The notes under the pieces were generated by a model. It was not told the DNA's origin, ran no database searches, and saw only the letters and a list, made by a program, of their open reading frames with translations. Positions 1-9,044 of a stretch of 64,000 bases of DNA are shown here, piece after piece (position 1 is the stretch's first letter; the number at the start of each line of letters is the position of its first letter). A program made the position numbers and the translations under genes. Source of the DNA: CAVQGM01 sp963712065 (GTDB lineage Bacteria; Actinomycetota; Acidimicrobiia; Acidimicrobiales; Acidimicrobilacustridaceae); the NCBI GenBank assembly GCA_963712065.1, contig CAVQGM010000002.1, forward strand, positions 806,001-870,000, read 5' to 3'.

Positions 1-596
1 GCTGGCACCGTGACATGGAGGTAGGCGATCGGGGTGTGGGTCTCGACCGCACCGGCGACGCCGTCGACCTCGCCGGCGATGATGCGGACGGTCACCTCGG
101 CTGCCCCGCCCGGCGCCGCTCGGGCGGGGCGTCGCACCACGGGGATGTCCGCCGCCGCGATCTCCTGGTAGCGGGGCGGGCGCATCTTGGCCTCCCGGGG
201 GAGGTTGACCCAGAGCTGGAACCCGTGGAGGCGGCCCCCCTCGGCCTGGAGCCGTCGCGACGGCATCTCAGAGTGCACCACCCCGGCGCCGGCGGTCATC
301 CACTGCACGTCACCGGCGCCGATGATCCCGTGGTTGCCGACGGAGTCCTCGTGCTCGAGCTCGCCCTCGAGGACGTAGGTCACGGTCTCGAAGCCACGGT
401 GGGGGTGGTCCGGTGCGCCCTTGGCCTCCCCGGGGGCGAGCTCCTTCGGGCCCATCTGGTCGAGGAGGAGGAAGGGGTCGATCTGTTCGAGGCCGGCGAC
501 GGGGAACGGCCGGCGGACGACGAAGCCCTCGCCCTCGAGGGTCTCGACGGCCTGTAGGACCCCGGCGATGCTGCGGTCGCGGGTGGTCGTGGTCAT
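1..596 (-). CDS. Pirin family protein (C-terminus cut by window edge)
   Basis: Cupin-fold pirin-like protein; the first 198 codons are present and the 3' end lies outside the window. Reading the minus strand from the ATG at 596 gives a metal-binding cluster HPHRGFET near residue 70, then EHEDSVGNHG and GDVQWMTAGAGVVHSE, which are the histidine and glutamate ligands of the pirin iron site. Family members act as redox-sensitive regulators or quercetin 2,3-dioxygenases; the substrate cannot be told from sequence. The ATG is one base from the stop of the upstream oxidoreductase gene, so the two are probably co-transcribed. Confidence 0.9.
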   Translation of the reverse strand, partial: MTTTTRDRSIAGVLQAVETLEGEGFVVRRPFPVAGLEQIDPFLLLDQMGPKELAPGEAKGAPDHPHRGFETVTYVLEGELEHEDSVGNHGIIGAGDVQWMTAGAGVVHSEMPSRRLQAEGGRLHGFQLWVNLPREAKMRPPRYQEIAAADIPVVRRPARAAPGGAAEVTVRIIAGEVDGVAGAVETHTPIAYLHVTVP

Positions 597-597
597 G

Positions 598-1023
598 TCA
601 GCTCCGATCCTGGGCCGGGCCGGCTCCGTCGAACGCCGGCCGGTTGATGCCCCAGCTCCACTTGCGATCCGGGACGATCTCGATCGCCGCCCGGCCCTCA
701 CCGTCGTCGATGATGCGGGCCGAGCCGTGGAACTTGATGCCGCGGGGCGTCCACGGCTCGGTCGACGCGAGGTCGTCGATGACGATGGCCGCGCGCGGGT
801 TGGTGCGCACGTTGAAGAACTTCATGGTCTTGGTGATGTCGTAGCCGCCGACGACGATGCGGTGGCCGTCGAAGCGGAAGCCGACGGGGGCGACGTCCAC
901 ACGACCGTCGGGCTTGGCGGTGGCCAGCCGGGCCAGTGGCTGTGACGCGAGGTAGGCCTGCTCGGCCTCGGTGAGCTCGGGCACGGGTGCGGCCTCGGCT
1001 CGCAGGGCATCGTCGTCGCTCAT
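598..1023 (-). CDS. PPOX-class (F420/FMN-dependent) oxidoreductase
   Basis: Split-barrel flavin/deazaflavin-binding protein of about 141 residues. The pattern LARLATAKPDGRVDVAPVGF, then GGYDITKTMKFFNVRTNP and DDLASTEPWTPRGIKFHG, is typical of the small actinobacterial PPOX family proteins related to MSMEG_5819. Start chosen at the ATG at 1023 because AGGAGG lies 6 bases upstream; an in-frame ATG at 1053 lacks this. Cofactor (F420 or FMN) and substrate are unknown. The gene is followed after one base by the pirin gene, suggesting one transcript. Confidence 0.85.
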   Translation of the reverse strand: MSDDDALRAEAAPVPELTEAEQAYLASQPLARLATAKPDGRVDVAPVGFRFDGHRIVVGGYDITKTMKFFNVRTNPRAAIVIDDLASTEPWTPRGIKFHGSARIIDDGEGRAAIEIVPDRKWSWGINRPAFDGAGPAQDRS

Positions 1024-1123
1024 GGCGTCCTCCTGGGTCGGCGCTCGGAACAAGGCCGTTCGGTCCCGAACTATTCCCGAGGCACGGCACCCCGCCCTGC
1101 TCCCAGGGGAGCCGCCCGCCGCG

Positions 1124-1897
1124 TCACCCTCCTCCGCGACGCCGAACCGAACCGGTGGGCGCCGACGACGACCCGTCGGTCAGGAGGTACTCGCTCATCG
1201 ACGCGCACCGCAGGCGGTCGAGGTCGACGAACGCGGTGACGCTGTCGAGCATCTCGCGCACGTGGGCGTTCATGCGCTCCTGCGAGCCGTCCGCCAGGTA
1301 GAAGAGCATCGGGTCGTTGACGTGCTCGATCGACGGCCACGCCTCCTCGACGATGCCGCGCAACGGCGGTGCCCCGTCGGTGAGCGAGCGGACCACCTCG
1401 TTGCGCACGTACCGCATGCGGGGCTGGATGCGGGTCGAGACGGGGGACTGGGTGCCGTGCCAGTGGGTGACCCACTCGTCGTCGCTCATCCGGTCGGGCT
1501 TCTCCATGCAGGTGAGCATCACCACGCCGGGCGACCGCTCGCCGTCGGGCCAGTCGCGGGCCCGGCCGTACTCGTTGTCGCCGTACTCCGTGTAGATCGA
1601 CTCGCTCACCAGGTAGCCGGCGGTGCGCAGGCCGAGCTCGGCCAGGGCATCCTCGACGCCGGCCCGGAAGTCATGGGCCTGGAGCCACACCGAGACCAGC
1701 ACGGCCGGTGCCGGGTCGTCGGGCGGGGGAGGCAGGGGGAGCTGCACCCCCGCGGCGTCGTCGTCGGCCAGGTCGATGGTGATCCGGCGCCCCCCGGCCT
1801 CGGTCAGCGCCTCGACGACGTCGGTGCGCAATCGCCTGCTCAACGTCTCGTCGACACGGCTCGTCGGGGTCCACAGGAGGTACTGCAGCTTCTCCAT
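1124..1897 (-). CDS. EthD-like domain protein
   Basis: About 257 residues, starting MEKLQYLLWTP with a GGAG 7 bases before the ATG at 1897; an in-frame GTG lies directly before it. Two alpha-beta ferredoxin-like halves can be guessed; the second (around PDRMSDDEWVTHWHGTQSPV and MRYVRNEVV) resembles EthD/dimeric alpha-beta barrel proteins, in which WHGTHSPL-type motifs are common. A longer reading to 2104 is Arg/Pro-rich low complexity and is not credible. No pathway can be assigned. It is divergent from argC. Confidence 0.65.
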   Translation of the reverse strand: MEKLQYLLWTPTSRVDETLSRRLRTDVVEALTEAGGRRITIDLADDDAAGVQLPLPPPPDDPAPAVLVSVWLQAHDFRAGVEDALAELGLRTAGYLVSESIYTEYGDNEYGRARDWPDGERSPGVVMLTCMEKPDRMSDDEWVTHWHGTQSPVSTRIQPRMRYVRNEVVRSLTDGAPPLRGIVEEAWPSIEHVNDPMLFYLADGSQERMNAHVREMLDSVTAFVDLDRLRCASMSEYLLTDGSSSAPTGSVRRRGGG

Positions 1898-1977
1898 CAC
1901 ACGGCTCCGGCGCTCGCTGGATGTCGTCGACACCCGGGTCTCGGGGTCACGGGCACGGAGCCTGGCACACCGGCTCG

Positions 1978-2012
1978 GTCGCCGCGGTCGCCGCGGTCGC
2001 CGCGGTCGCCGA
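1978..2012. repeat. Short tandem repeat CCGCGGTCG
   Basis: About three and a half copies of a 9-base unit in the intergenic region between the EthD-like gene and argC, 60 bases upstream of the argC -35. Nothing else is visible between 1898 and 2071. Confidence 0.6.
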
Positions 2013-2071
2013 CGGGCTCCCACTCCCAGCCGGTTCGGCAGGGGTCTCTCGGTCCGGCGTCGGGAACCGCA

Positions 2072-2106
2072 TTGCATAGTTATTCGGTACTTCGTATGCT
2101 GCACCG
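2072..2106 (+). promoter_or_regulatory. argC promoter with candidate ArgR operator; leaderless start
   Basis: TTGCAT at 2072-2077 and TATGCT at 2095-2100 are separated by 17 bases. The hexamer is only 6 bases from the GTG of argC, so transcription should begin at or beside the start codon (leaderless). Overlapping the -35 is TTGCATAGTTATTCGG (2072-2087), similar to half-site/AT-core/half-site ARG boxes (TGAAT...ATTCA). Repression by ArgR, encoded in the same operon, is inferred. Confidence 0.6.
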
Positions 2107-3144
2107 GTGATCCGGATCGGCATCATCGGGGCGTCGGGCTACACGGGCGCGGAGCTGCTGCGGTTGGCCCACGGCCATCCGGAGCTCACGGTCGAGCTGG
2201 CCACGGGCGACAGCCAGGCGGGTACCCGGGTCGGCGACCTGTACCCGTCCCTGGGCACCGCCTACCCCGACCTCGTCTTCGAGCCCTACGACCCGATCAA
2301 GGCCGACGGCCTCGACGTGGTCTTCCTCGGTCTGCCCCACGGCGCGTCGCAGGACTACGTGCCCGACCTGCGCGACCGGGTCGGCGTGGTCATCGACCTC
2401 GCCGCCGACTTCCGGCTGGCCGATCCGTCGCTGTACCCCGCCTGGTACGGCGAGGACCACCCCCGGCCCGAGCTGCTCGCCGAGTTCGTGTACGGCCTGC
2501 CCGAGCTGTTCCGGGACGAGCTGCGGGGCGCGCGCCTCGTCGCCGCGCCCGGGTGCTACCCGACGGCGGCGGCGCTGGCCTTGGCGCCGCTCGTCCGGGC
2601 GGGGCTGGTGGAACGGGACGGCATCGTCGTCGACGCCGCCAGCGGGGTGTCCGGCGCCGGACGCGGCCCCAAGGCCAGCACCGCCTTCTGCGCCGTCGAC
2701 GAGGACTTCACCGCCTACGGGCTGCTCACCCATCGCCACACCCCCGAGATCGAGCAGAGCCTGACGAGGGTGGCCGGCGGTGACGAGGTGACGGTGCTGT
2801 TCACCCCGCACCTCGCCCCGATGAACCGGGGCATCCTCGCCACCTGCTACGCGCGGCCCTCGGCGTCCACCACCACCGCCGAGGTGCTCGCCCTCTACCG
2901 GGACGCGTACCGCGGGGAGCCCTTCGTCTCGGTGGTCGACGGATCGCCGTCGACCAAGGCCACCCTCGGCGCCAACACCGCCCAGCTCACCGGTCGCGTC
3001 GATCCGAGGACCGGCTTGGTCATGGCGATCTGCGCCATCGACAACCTCGTGAAGGGGGCCTCCGGGCAGGCGATCCAGTGCGCGAACCTCGTGTCGGGGC
3101 TCCCGGAGACCACCGGTCTCCCGCTCGTGGGGATGGCCCCGTGA
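2107..3144 (+). CDS. argC: N-acetyl-gamma-glutamyl-phosphate reductase
   Basis: Third step of arginine synthesis: NADPH-dependent reduction of N-acetylglutamyl phosphate to the semialdehyde, in the cytoplasm. 345 residues, the usual length. The nucleotide-binding GIIGASGYTGAELLRL is at the N-terminus, and the catalytic cysteine sits in APGCYPT near residue 149; the later FTPHLAPMNRGI and C-terminal GASGQAIQCANL stretches are family hallmarks. The GTG at 2107 is 6 bases from the -10 element. It is the first gene of an eight-gene arginine operon and overlaps argJ by 4 bases. Confidence 0.98.
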   Translation: MIRIGIIGASGYTGAELLRLAHGHPELTVELATGDSQAGTRVGDLYPSLGTAYPDLVFEPYDPIKADGLDVVFLGLPHGASQDYVPDLRDRVGVVIDLAADFRLADPSLYPAWYGEDHPRPELLAEFVYGLPELFRDELRGARLVAAPGCYPTAAALALAPLVRAGLVERDGIVVDAASGVSGAGRGPKASTAFCAVDEDFTAYGLLTHRHTPEIEQSLTRVAGGDEVTVLFTPHLAPMNRGILATCYARPSASTTTAEVLALYRDAYRGEPFVSVVDGSPSTKATLGANTAQLTGRVDPRTGLVMAICAIDNLVKGASGQAIQCANLVSGLPETTGLPLVGMAP

Positions 3145-4301
3145 GCGTCACCGCCCCGGAGGGCTTCGTGGCCGCCGGCACCCGTGCCGGGGTGAAGGAC
3201 GAGGGCCTCGACCTGTCGCTGCTGGCCACCGAGGACGGTCTCCCGGTGCCCGCCGCCGGCGTGTTCACCACCAACCTCATGGTGGCGGCGCCGGTGACGG
3301 TCAGCCGCGGCCACCTCCGCTCCACCGACGGCCGCGCCGCCGCCGTGATCCTCAACAGCGGCAACGCCAACGCGGGGACCGGCGAGCCCGGCATCGAGGA
3401 CGCCGAGCTCATGTGCGACGTGGTCGCCGCCGCGCTCGGCTGCAACCACCACACCGTGCTGGTGTGCTCCACCGGCCTGATCGGCAACCGGCTCCCGATC
3501 GACGCCATCGCCGCGGCCATCCCCGGCCTGGTCGCCGCACGGCACCGGGACGGCGCCGCCGACGCAGCCGAGGGCATCCTCACCACCGACACGCACCCCA
3601 AGGAGGTGCTGGCCGAGCGGACCGACTTCGTGGTGGGCGGCATGGGCAAGGGGGCGGCCATGCTCGCGCCCAACATGGCGACGATGCTGGCGGTGCTCAC
3701 CACCGACGCCGCCGCGGAACCCGACCAGCTGCACCGGGCGCTGCTCCGGGGCATCGCCGAGTCGTTCAACGCCATGACCATCGACGGCTGCACGTCGACC
3801 AACGACACCGTGCTCCTGCTGGCCAGCGGCCGGCGGGGCCGGGTCAACCAGGCCGATCTCGACGACGCCGTCGCCGAGGCCTGCACCGGGCTCGCCGCCC
3901 AGATGGTCGGTGACGCCGAGGGGGCCACCAAGGTCGTGCGGATCCGGGTGACGGGGGCCCACTCCGACGAGGAGGCCGCCATCGCCGCCCGCAAGGTGGC
4001 CGAGAGCCAGCTGTGCAAGTGCTCCTGGTACGGGCAGGACCCGTACTGGGGCCGGGTGGCGAGCGAGCTCGGCAGCGCCGGGGTGGGCTTCGACCCGCGC
4101 CTCGTGACCGTCTCCTACGGGGAGGTCGACGTCTGTCGTTCGGGCGTCGAGGTCGACCACGACCGGGCCGCGGTCGCCCGGCACATGGCCGGACGTCACC
4201 TCGAGCTGTCCGCCGACCTCGGGCTCGGCCCCGGCCGGGCGGTCCTGCTCACCAACGACCTCACCCATGCCTACGTCGACGAGAACATGGGGACCTCGTG
4301 A
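3141..4301 (+). CDS. argJ: Bifunctional glutamate N-acetyltransferase / ornithine acetyltransferase
   Basis: Transfers the acetyl group from N-acetylornithine to glutamate, closing the acetyl cycle of arginine synthesis; some members also use acetyl-CoA. 386 residues from the GTG at 3141, which overlaps the argC stop (GTGA). The self-cleavage site is visible as KGAAMLAPNMATML around residue 180, where cleavage before the threonine would produce the alpha and beta chains. The C-terminus has THAYVDENMGTS, typical of the family. No argE is seen in the operon, consistent with the cyclic pathway. Confidence 0.97.
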   Translation: MSVTAPEGFVAAGTRAGVKDEGLDLSLLATEDGLPVPAAGVFTTNLMVAAPVTVSRGHLRSTDGRAAAVILNSGNANAGTGEPGIEDAELMCDVVAAALGCNHHTVLVCSTGLIGNRLPIDAIAAAIPGLVAARHRDGAADAAEGILTTDTHPKEVLAERTDFVVGGMGKGAAMLAPNMATMLAVLTTDAAAEPDQLHRALLRGIAESFNAMTIDGCTSTNDTVLLLASGRRGRVNQADLDDAVAEACTGLAAQMVGDAEGATKVVRIRVTGAHSDEEAAIAARKVAESQLCKCSWYGQDPYWGRVASELGSAGVGFDPRLVTVSYGEVDVCRSGVEVDHDRAAVARHMAGRHLELSADLGLGPGRAVLLTNDLTHAYVDENMGTS

Positions 4302-5179
4302 CGGTGATGTCCGACGCCGTGCGCACCACGGAGGTGCTGGTCGAGGCACTGCCGTTCCTGCGCGAGTTCCACGGCGCCACCATCGTCGTGAAGTACGGCG
4401 GCAACGCGATGACCGATCCCGAGCTCGCCGGCCGCTTCGCCGAGGACATCGTGCTGCTGCACTCGGTCGGCATCCGCCCCGTGGTCGTGCACGGCGGCGG
4501 CCCCCAGATCGGCGATCTCATGGCGCGCCTCGGCATGCAGCCCGAGTTCCGAGACGGCCTCCGGGTCACCGACGCCGAGACCCTCGACGTGGCCGCCATG
4601 GTCCTGATCGGCAAGGTGAACCGTGAGATCGTCGGGTCCGTCAACGTGCACGGCCCCCTCGCGGTGGGCCTCTCCGGCGAGGACGCGGGGCTGATCGAGG
4701 CCGGCGTGCGCCACCCCGACCTCGGCTACGTCGGCGACGTCCGCCAGGTGAACCCGGCCATCCTCGAGCGGCTCCTCGCCGAGGATCTGATCCCGGTCGT
4801 CGCCACGATCGGCAGCGATCAGGAGGGCCAGTCGTACAACATCAACGCCGACACCGTCGCCGGTGCGATCGCCGCTGCGGTCGGCGCGGTCAAGGTGATC
4901 TACCTCAGCGACGTCCCCGGCCTGCTCCGTGACGTCGACGACCCGACGTCGCTCGTGCGGGAGACGACCAGCACCGAGGTCCGCGAGCTCATCGACGACG
5001 GCATCGTCGCCGGCGGCATGATCCCGAAGATCGACGCCTGTCTCGAGGCCGTCGACCACGGTGTGCCCGCCGCCCACCTCCTCGACGGTCGCATCCCGCA
5101 CGTGCTGCTGCTCGAGCTGTTCACCGCGGCCGGTGTCGGCACGATGATCACGCGCCCGGTCGTGAGAGGGATCCCGTGA
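4298..5179 (+). CDS. argB: Acetylglutamate kinase
   Basis: Phosphorylates N-acetylglutamate with ATP, usually the arginine-inhibited step. Amino acid kinase fold: VVKYGGNAM near residue 33, VHGGGPQIGDLM near 65, and the C-terminal GGMIPKIDACLEAV stretch. Two other in-frame starts (GTG 4304, ATG 4307) are possible; the GTG at 4298 was chosen because it overlaps the argJ stop as GTGA, the same arrangement as its neighbours. About 293 residues, normal length. Confidence 0.96.
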   Translation: MTVMSDAVRTTEVLVEALPFLREFHGATIVVKYGGNAMTDPELAGRFAEDIVLLHSVGIRPVVVHGGGPQIGDLMARLGMQPEFRDGLRVTDAETLDVAAMVLIGKVNREIVGSVNVHGPLAVGLSGEDAGLIEAGVRHPDLGYVGDVRQVNPAILERLLAEDLIPVVATIGSDQEGQSYNINADTVAGAIAAAVGAVKVIYLSDVPGLLRDVDDPTSLVRETTSTEVRELIDDGIVAGGMIPKIDACLEAVDHGVPAAHLLDGRIPHVLLLELFTAAGVGTMITRPVVRGIP

Positions 5180-6405
5180 GCCCCACGTCGGCGGCCGCCG
5201 CGGCCCACGCCCGGGCCATGGGCGCACCCGACGACCTCCACCACTGCCCGCTCATGCCGACCTACGCCGCCCCGCAGATCCAGTTCGTGCGGGGGGAGGG
5301 GAGCCGTCTGTGGGACCGGGACGGCACGCCGTACCTCGACTTCCTCTCCGGGCTGGCGGTCACCTCGCTCGGCCACGCCCATCCCGAGGTCGCCGACGCC
5401 GTCGCCGCCCAGGCCCGCACCCTGGTGCACGTCTCCAACCTGTTCGGCACCGAGCCGGGGGGAGCGGTGGCGCTCGCCCTCGACGGGTTGGTCGGCGGCG
5501 GTGGGCAGGTCTTCTTCTCCAACTCGGGCGCCGAGGCCAACGAGGCGGCGATCAAGCTGGCCCGCAAGTGGGGCGGCCACGGCCGCTACGGCGTCGTGAG
5601 CGCCTACGGCTCGTTCCACGGACGCACCCTCGCCACGCTGCACGCCACCGGCCAGCCCCACAAGCACGAGGCCTTCCAGCCGCTGCCCGAGGGCTTCCGG
5701 CACGTGCCGTGGATGGACCTCGACGCCCTCGAGGCCGCCATCGACCCCACGGTCGCCGCCGTCCTCCTCGAGCCGGTGCAGGGCGAGGGTGGGGTCAACC
5801 CGGCGTCGCCGGCCTACTTCCAGGGGGTGCGGTCCCTCTGCCACGAGCGCGACGTGCTGTTCATGGTGGACGAGGTGCAGACCGGCCTCGGCCGCACCGG
5901 GCGGTGGTTCGCCCACCAGCACTTCGACGTGGTCCCCGACGTGGTCACGATGGCCAAGGCCCTCGGGAACGGGGTGCCCATCGGTGCCTGCTGGGCCCGG
6001 CGGGGGGTGGCCGCCGCCTTCGAGCCCGGCGACCACGCCACGACCTTCGGCGGCCAACCGCTCGCCGCCGCCGCCGCCCGAGCCGTGCTGGCGGTCATGG
6101 CCCGAGAGGACGTGCCCGCCCGAGCCCGGCGGGCCGGCCGCCGACTCACCCTCGCCCTCGAGACGCTCGCCGCGGTCCGACAGGTGCGCGGCCTCGGGCT
6201 CCTGCTGGCGGCCGAGTTGCAGGACGGCATCGACGCCCGCCAGGTCGCGGCCGCCGCCCTCGACGCCGGGCTCGTCGTCAACGCGGTCACACCCACGGCG
6301 CTGCGGCTGGCGCCTTCGCTGCTGGTCTCCGACGACGAGATCGACGAGGCGGTGGCCATCCTGGCCGCCGTGGTCGGCACCGTGCCCTCGGGGACGTCAC
6401 CGTGA
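5176..6405 (+). CDS. argD: Acetylornithine aminotransferase
   Basis: PLP enzyme of fold type I, class III, converting N-acetylglutamate semialdehyde and glutamate to N-acetylornithine. 409 residues. Seen: FLSGLAVTSLGHAHPEV, NSGAEANEAAIKLARKW and GSFHGRT for PLP phosphate binding, VDEVQTGLGRTG with the cofactor aspartate, and the Schiff-base lysine in TMAKALGNGVPIGA near residue 260. GTG at 5176 overlaps the argB stop. The first 25 residues before the conserved core are extra and low in information. Confidence 0.95.
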   Translation: MSPTSAAAAAHARAMGAPDDLHHCPLMPTYAAPQIQFVRGEGSRLWDRDGTPYLDFLSGLAVTSLGHAHPEVADAVAAQARTLVHVSNLFGTEPGGAVALALDGLVGGGGQVFFSNSGAEANEAAIKLARKWGGHGRYGVVSAYGSFHGRTLATLHATGQPHKHEAFQPLPEGFRHVPWMDLDALEAAIDPTVAAVLLEPVQGEGGVNPASPAYFQGVRSLCHERDVLFMVDEVQTGLGRTGRWFAHQHFDVVPDVVTMAKALGNGVPIGACWARRGVAAAFEPGDHATTFGGQPLAAAAARAVLAVMAREDVPARARRAGRRLTLALETLAAVRQVRGLGLLLAAELQDGIDARQVAAAALDAGLVVNAVTPTALRLAPSLLVSDDEIDEAVAILAAVVGTVPSGTSP

Positions 6406-7307
6406 GGCACCTGCTCGAGATCGACGACCTGACCGAGGCCGAGCTCGCCCACGTGCTCGACCTGGCCGAGACGGCGGCACCCCCCTCGGTGCTCGCCGGT
6501 CGAGGGATGGCCCTGTTGTTCGAGAAGCCGTCGACCCGCACCCGGAACTCGATGGAGATGGCGGTGGTGCAGCTCGGCGGGCACCCCGTCACCATCCGCG
6601 ACCAGGAGGTCGGCCTCGACGGTCGCGAGACGGTCGAGGACGTGACCCGCACCCTGGGCTGCTTCCACGCCGCGATCGGCGCCCGGGTGTTCGAGCACGC
6701 CAAGCTCGAGCGGATGGCCGCCGTCGACGCCGTTCCCGTGGTGAACATGCTCTCGGACGACGCCCACCCGCTGCAGGCGCTGGCCGACCTGCTCACCGTT
6801 CGACAGGTGCTCGGTCCGCTCGAGGGCCGGGTGCTCGCCTACGTGGGCGACGGCAACAACGTCGCCCGGTCCTTGGCGCTGGCGGCCGCCCGCACCGGGA
6901 TGACCATGCGCATCGCCACCCCGTCCGGGTTCGGGCTCACCGGTGACGACGAGGCCCGCGTCCGCGCCGCCGGCGGCGACCTCGAGCTCACCTCCGATCC
7001 GGCCGGAGCGGTCGACGGTGCCGACGTCGTGGCCACCGACGTGTGGGCGTCCATGGGCCAGGAGGCCGAGGCCGCCGCTCGACGGGATGCGTTCGCCGGC
7101 TACACGGTGGACGAGGCGCTGATGGCCCGGGCCAAGCCCGAGGCGATCTTCCTGCACTGCCTGCCGGCCCACCGGGGCGAGGAGGTCGCCGCCGAGGTCA
7201 TCGACGGGCCCCGCAGCCACGTCTGGCTCGAAGCCGAGAACCGGATGCACTCGGCCCGTGGCCTGCTGGCGTGGATCCTCTCGGCCGACCGGGGGGCCGA
7301 CGGCTGA
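6402..7307 (+). CDS. argF: Ornithine carbamoyltransferase
   Basis: Condenses ornithine and carbamoyl phosphate to citrulline. 301 residues from the GTG at 6402 (GTGA overlap with argD). The carbamoyl phosphate motif FEKPSTRTRNS is near residue 45, HPLQALADL near 122, and the ornithine/catalytic motif FLHCLPAHRGEEV near 252. Its place between argD and argR argues for the anabolic enzyme. Confidence 0.97.
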   Translation: MRHLLEIDDLTEAELAHVLDLAETAAPPSVLAGRGMALLFEKPSTRTRNSMEMAVVQLGGHPVTIRDQEVGLDGRETVEDVTRTLGCFHAAIGARVFEHAKLERMAAVDAVPVVNMLSDDAHPLQALADLLTVRQVLGPLEGRVLAYVGDGNNVARSLALAAARTGMTMRIATPSGFGLTGDDEARVRAAGGDLELTSDPAGAVDGADVVATDVWASMGQEAEAAARRDAFAGYTVDEALMARAKPEAIFLHCLPAHRGEEVAAEVIDGPRSHVWLEAENRMHSARGLLAWILSADRGADG

Positions 7308-7804
7308 TGTCCCGACCCCGCCCTCCCGTGAAGCTCGGCAAGCCCCAGCGTCAGCACCTGCTGGCTCGCCTGATCGAGCAGCACGCGGTGCAGAACCAGG
7401 CCCAGCTCGTCGAGCTGCTCGCCGCCGAGGGCGTCGGGGCGACCCAGGCCACCGTGTCGCGCGACCTCGACGACCTGGGCGCGATCAAGGTGCGGGTGCC
7501 CGGCGGCGAGACGGCCTACGCCATCCCGGCCCTGCCCAAGGAGCAGCGCGCCCCCGAGGACCACCTCCGCCGGGTGTTCGCCGACTGGGTGGTGGAGACG
7601 GCGTCGTCGGGGAACCTGGTGGTGCTGCGCACGCCGCCGGGGTCGGCCCACGTGGTGGCGTCGGCCCTCGACCGGGCCGGCCTCCCCGACGTCGTGGGCA
7701 CCGTCGCCGGCGACGACACGATCCTGGTGGTGGCGGCGGAGGGTCTGCGTGGTTCGTCGGTGGAGGCCCAGCTCGCCGACCTGGCCGGGCTCGAGCCCTC
7801 CTGA
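7307..7804 (+). CDS. argR: Arginine repressor
   Basis: Arginine-sensing transcription factor, 165 residues. The N-terminal winged helix has ATQATVSRDLDDLGAIKV, with the Ser-Arg pair that contacts DNA; the C-terminal oligomerisation and arginine-binding part has GTVAGDDTILVV. ATG at 7307 overlaps the argF stop (TGATG). Its position inside the operon it presumably represses, with a candidate ARG box over the argC -35, suggests autoregulation. Confidence 0.96.
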   Translation: MSRPRPPVKLGKPQRQHLLARLIEQHAVQNQAQLVELLAAEGVGATQATVSRDLDDLGAIKVRVPGGETAYAIPALPKEQRAPEDHLRRVFADWVVETASSGNLVVLRTPPGSAHVVASALDRAGLPDVVGTVAGDDTILVVAAEGLRGSSVEAQLADLAGLEPS

Positions 7805-7850
7805 CGGGCACTCGGGCGACGAAGAGAACGAGACGAGGAACGAGGAGCAG

Positions 7851-9044
7851 ATGACCAAGCGAGTGGTGCTCGCCTACAGCGGCGGGCTCGACACCTCCGT
7901 GGCCGTGCGGTGGATGATCGACGAGTACGGCGTGGAGGTCATCACCGTGGCCTGCGACGTGGGCCAGGGCGGTGACTGGGCCGCCGTCACCGAGCGGGCG
8001 CGGGCCGCGGGTGCGGTCGAGGCGCTGGTCGTCGACTGCCGGGCCGAGTTCGCCGACGACTTCGTCGCCCCCGCCCTCAAGGCCAACGCCCTCTACGAGG
8101 GGCGGTACCCGCTCGTGTCGGCGCTGTCCCGACCGGTGATCGTCCGCCAACTCGTGCGCGTGGCACGCGACCACGGTGCCACTGCGGTGGCCCACGGCTG
8201 CACGGGCAAGGGCAACGACCAGGTGCGGTTCGAGGTCTCGACCCGTGCCCTCGCCCCCGATCTCGAGATCCTGGCCCCGGTGCGGTCGTGGGGGATGACC
8301 CGCGAGCAGTGCATCGACTACGCGACCGAGCACGACATCCCGCTCACCGCCACCAAGGACAAGCTCTACTCGATCGACGACAACCTCTGGGGCCGGGCCA
8401 TCGAGTGCGGGGAGATGGAGGACCCCTGGGCCCGTCCGCCCGACGACGTGTGGAGCCTCACCCGGGCCACGGCGACGGAGCCGACCGAGGTGACGCTCGC
8501 CTTCGAGGCCGGGCTGCCGGTCGCGATGGACGGCGAGCGCCTGCCGCTGTGGGAGCTCGTCACCCGGATGAACGCGCTCGTCGGCGCCTACGGCTGGGGC
8601 CGGCTCGACATGGTCGAGAACCGCCGCGTGGGCATCAAGAGCCGGGAGACCTACGAGGCGCCGGGGGCGCTGGCGCTCATCCAGGCTCACCAGGACCTCG
8701 AGAGCCTCACCGTCGAACGCGACCTCCAGCACGAGAAGCAGCGCCTCGAGGGGCGCTACGCCGACCTGGTGTACGACGGCCAGTGGTTCTCGCCGTTGAA
8801 GGAGGCCTACGACGCCTTCGTCGACGCCAGCCAACGGCACGTGACCGGCGAGGTGCGGCTCCGGCTCGAGCCGGGCCGGTGCTTCGTCGTCGGGCGCCGC
8901 AGCGAGTACAGCCTCTACGACTACGGCCTCGCCACCTATGACGCCGCCGACTCGTTCCACCACGCCGACTCCGAGGGCTTCGTGCGGATCTGGGGCCTCG
9001 GGCTGCAGACGTGGGCGGCCCGCCAGAGCCAGCGGGACCCATGA
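7851..9044 (+). CDS. argG: Argininosuccinate synthase
   Basis: ATP-dependent ligation of citrulline and aspartate. 397 residues. The PP-motif AYSGGLDTSV is at residues 7-16; HGCTGKGNDQVRFE and SIDDNLWGRAIE are also present. GAGGAG 3 bases before the ATG at 7851 gives a clear ribosome binding site, so this gene, 46 bases after argR, keeps its own translation start rather than relying on coupling. Confidence 0.98.
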   Translation: MTKRVVLAYSGGLDTSVAVRWMIDEYGVEVITVACDVGQGGDWAAVTERARAAGAVEALVVDCRAEFADDFVAPALKANALYEGRYPLVSALSRPVIVRQLVRVARDHGATAVAHGCTGKGNDQVRFEVSTRALAPDLEILAPVRSWGMTREQCIDYATEHDIPLTATKDKLYSIDDNLWGRAIECGEMEDPWARPPDDVWSLTRATATEPTEVTLAFEAGLPVAMDGERLPLWELVTRMNALVGAYGWGRLDMVENRRVGIKSRETYEAPGALALIQAHQDLESLTVERDLQHEKQRLEGRYADLVYDGQWFSPLKEAYDAFVDASQRHVTGEVRLRLEPGRCFVVGRRSEYSLYDYGLATYDAADSFHHADSEGFVRIWGLGLQTWAARQSQRDP

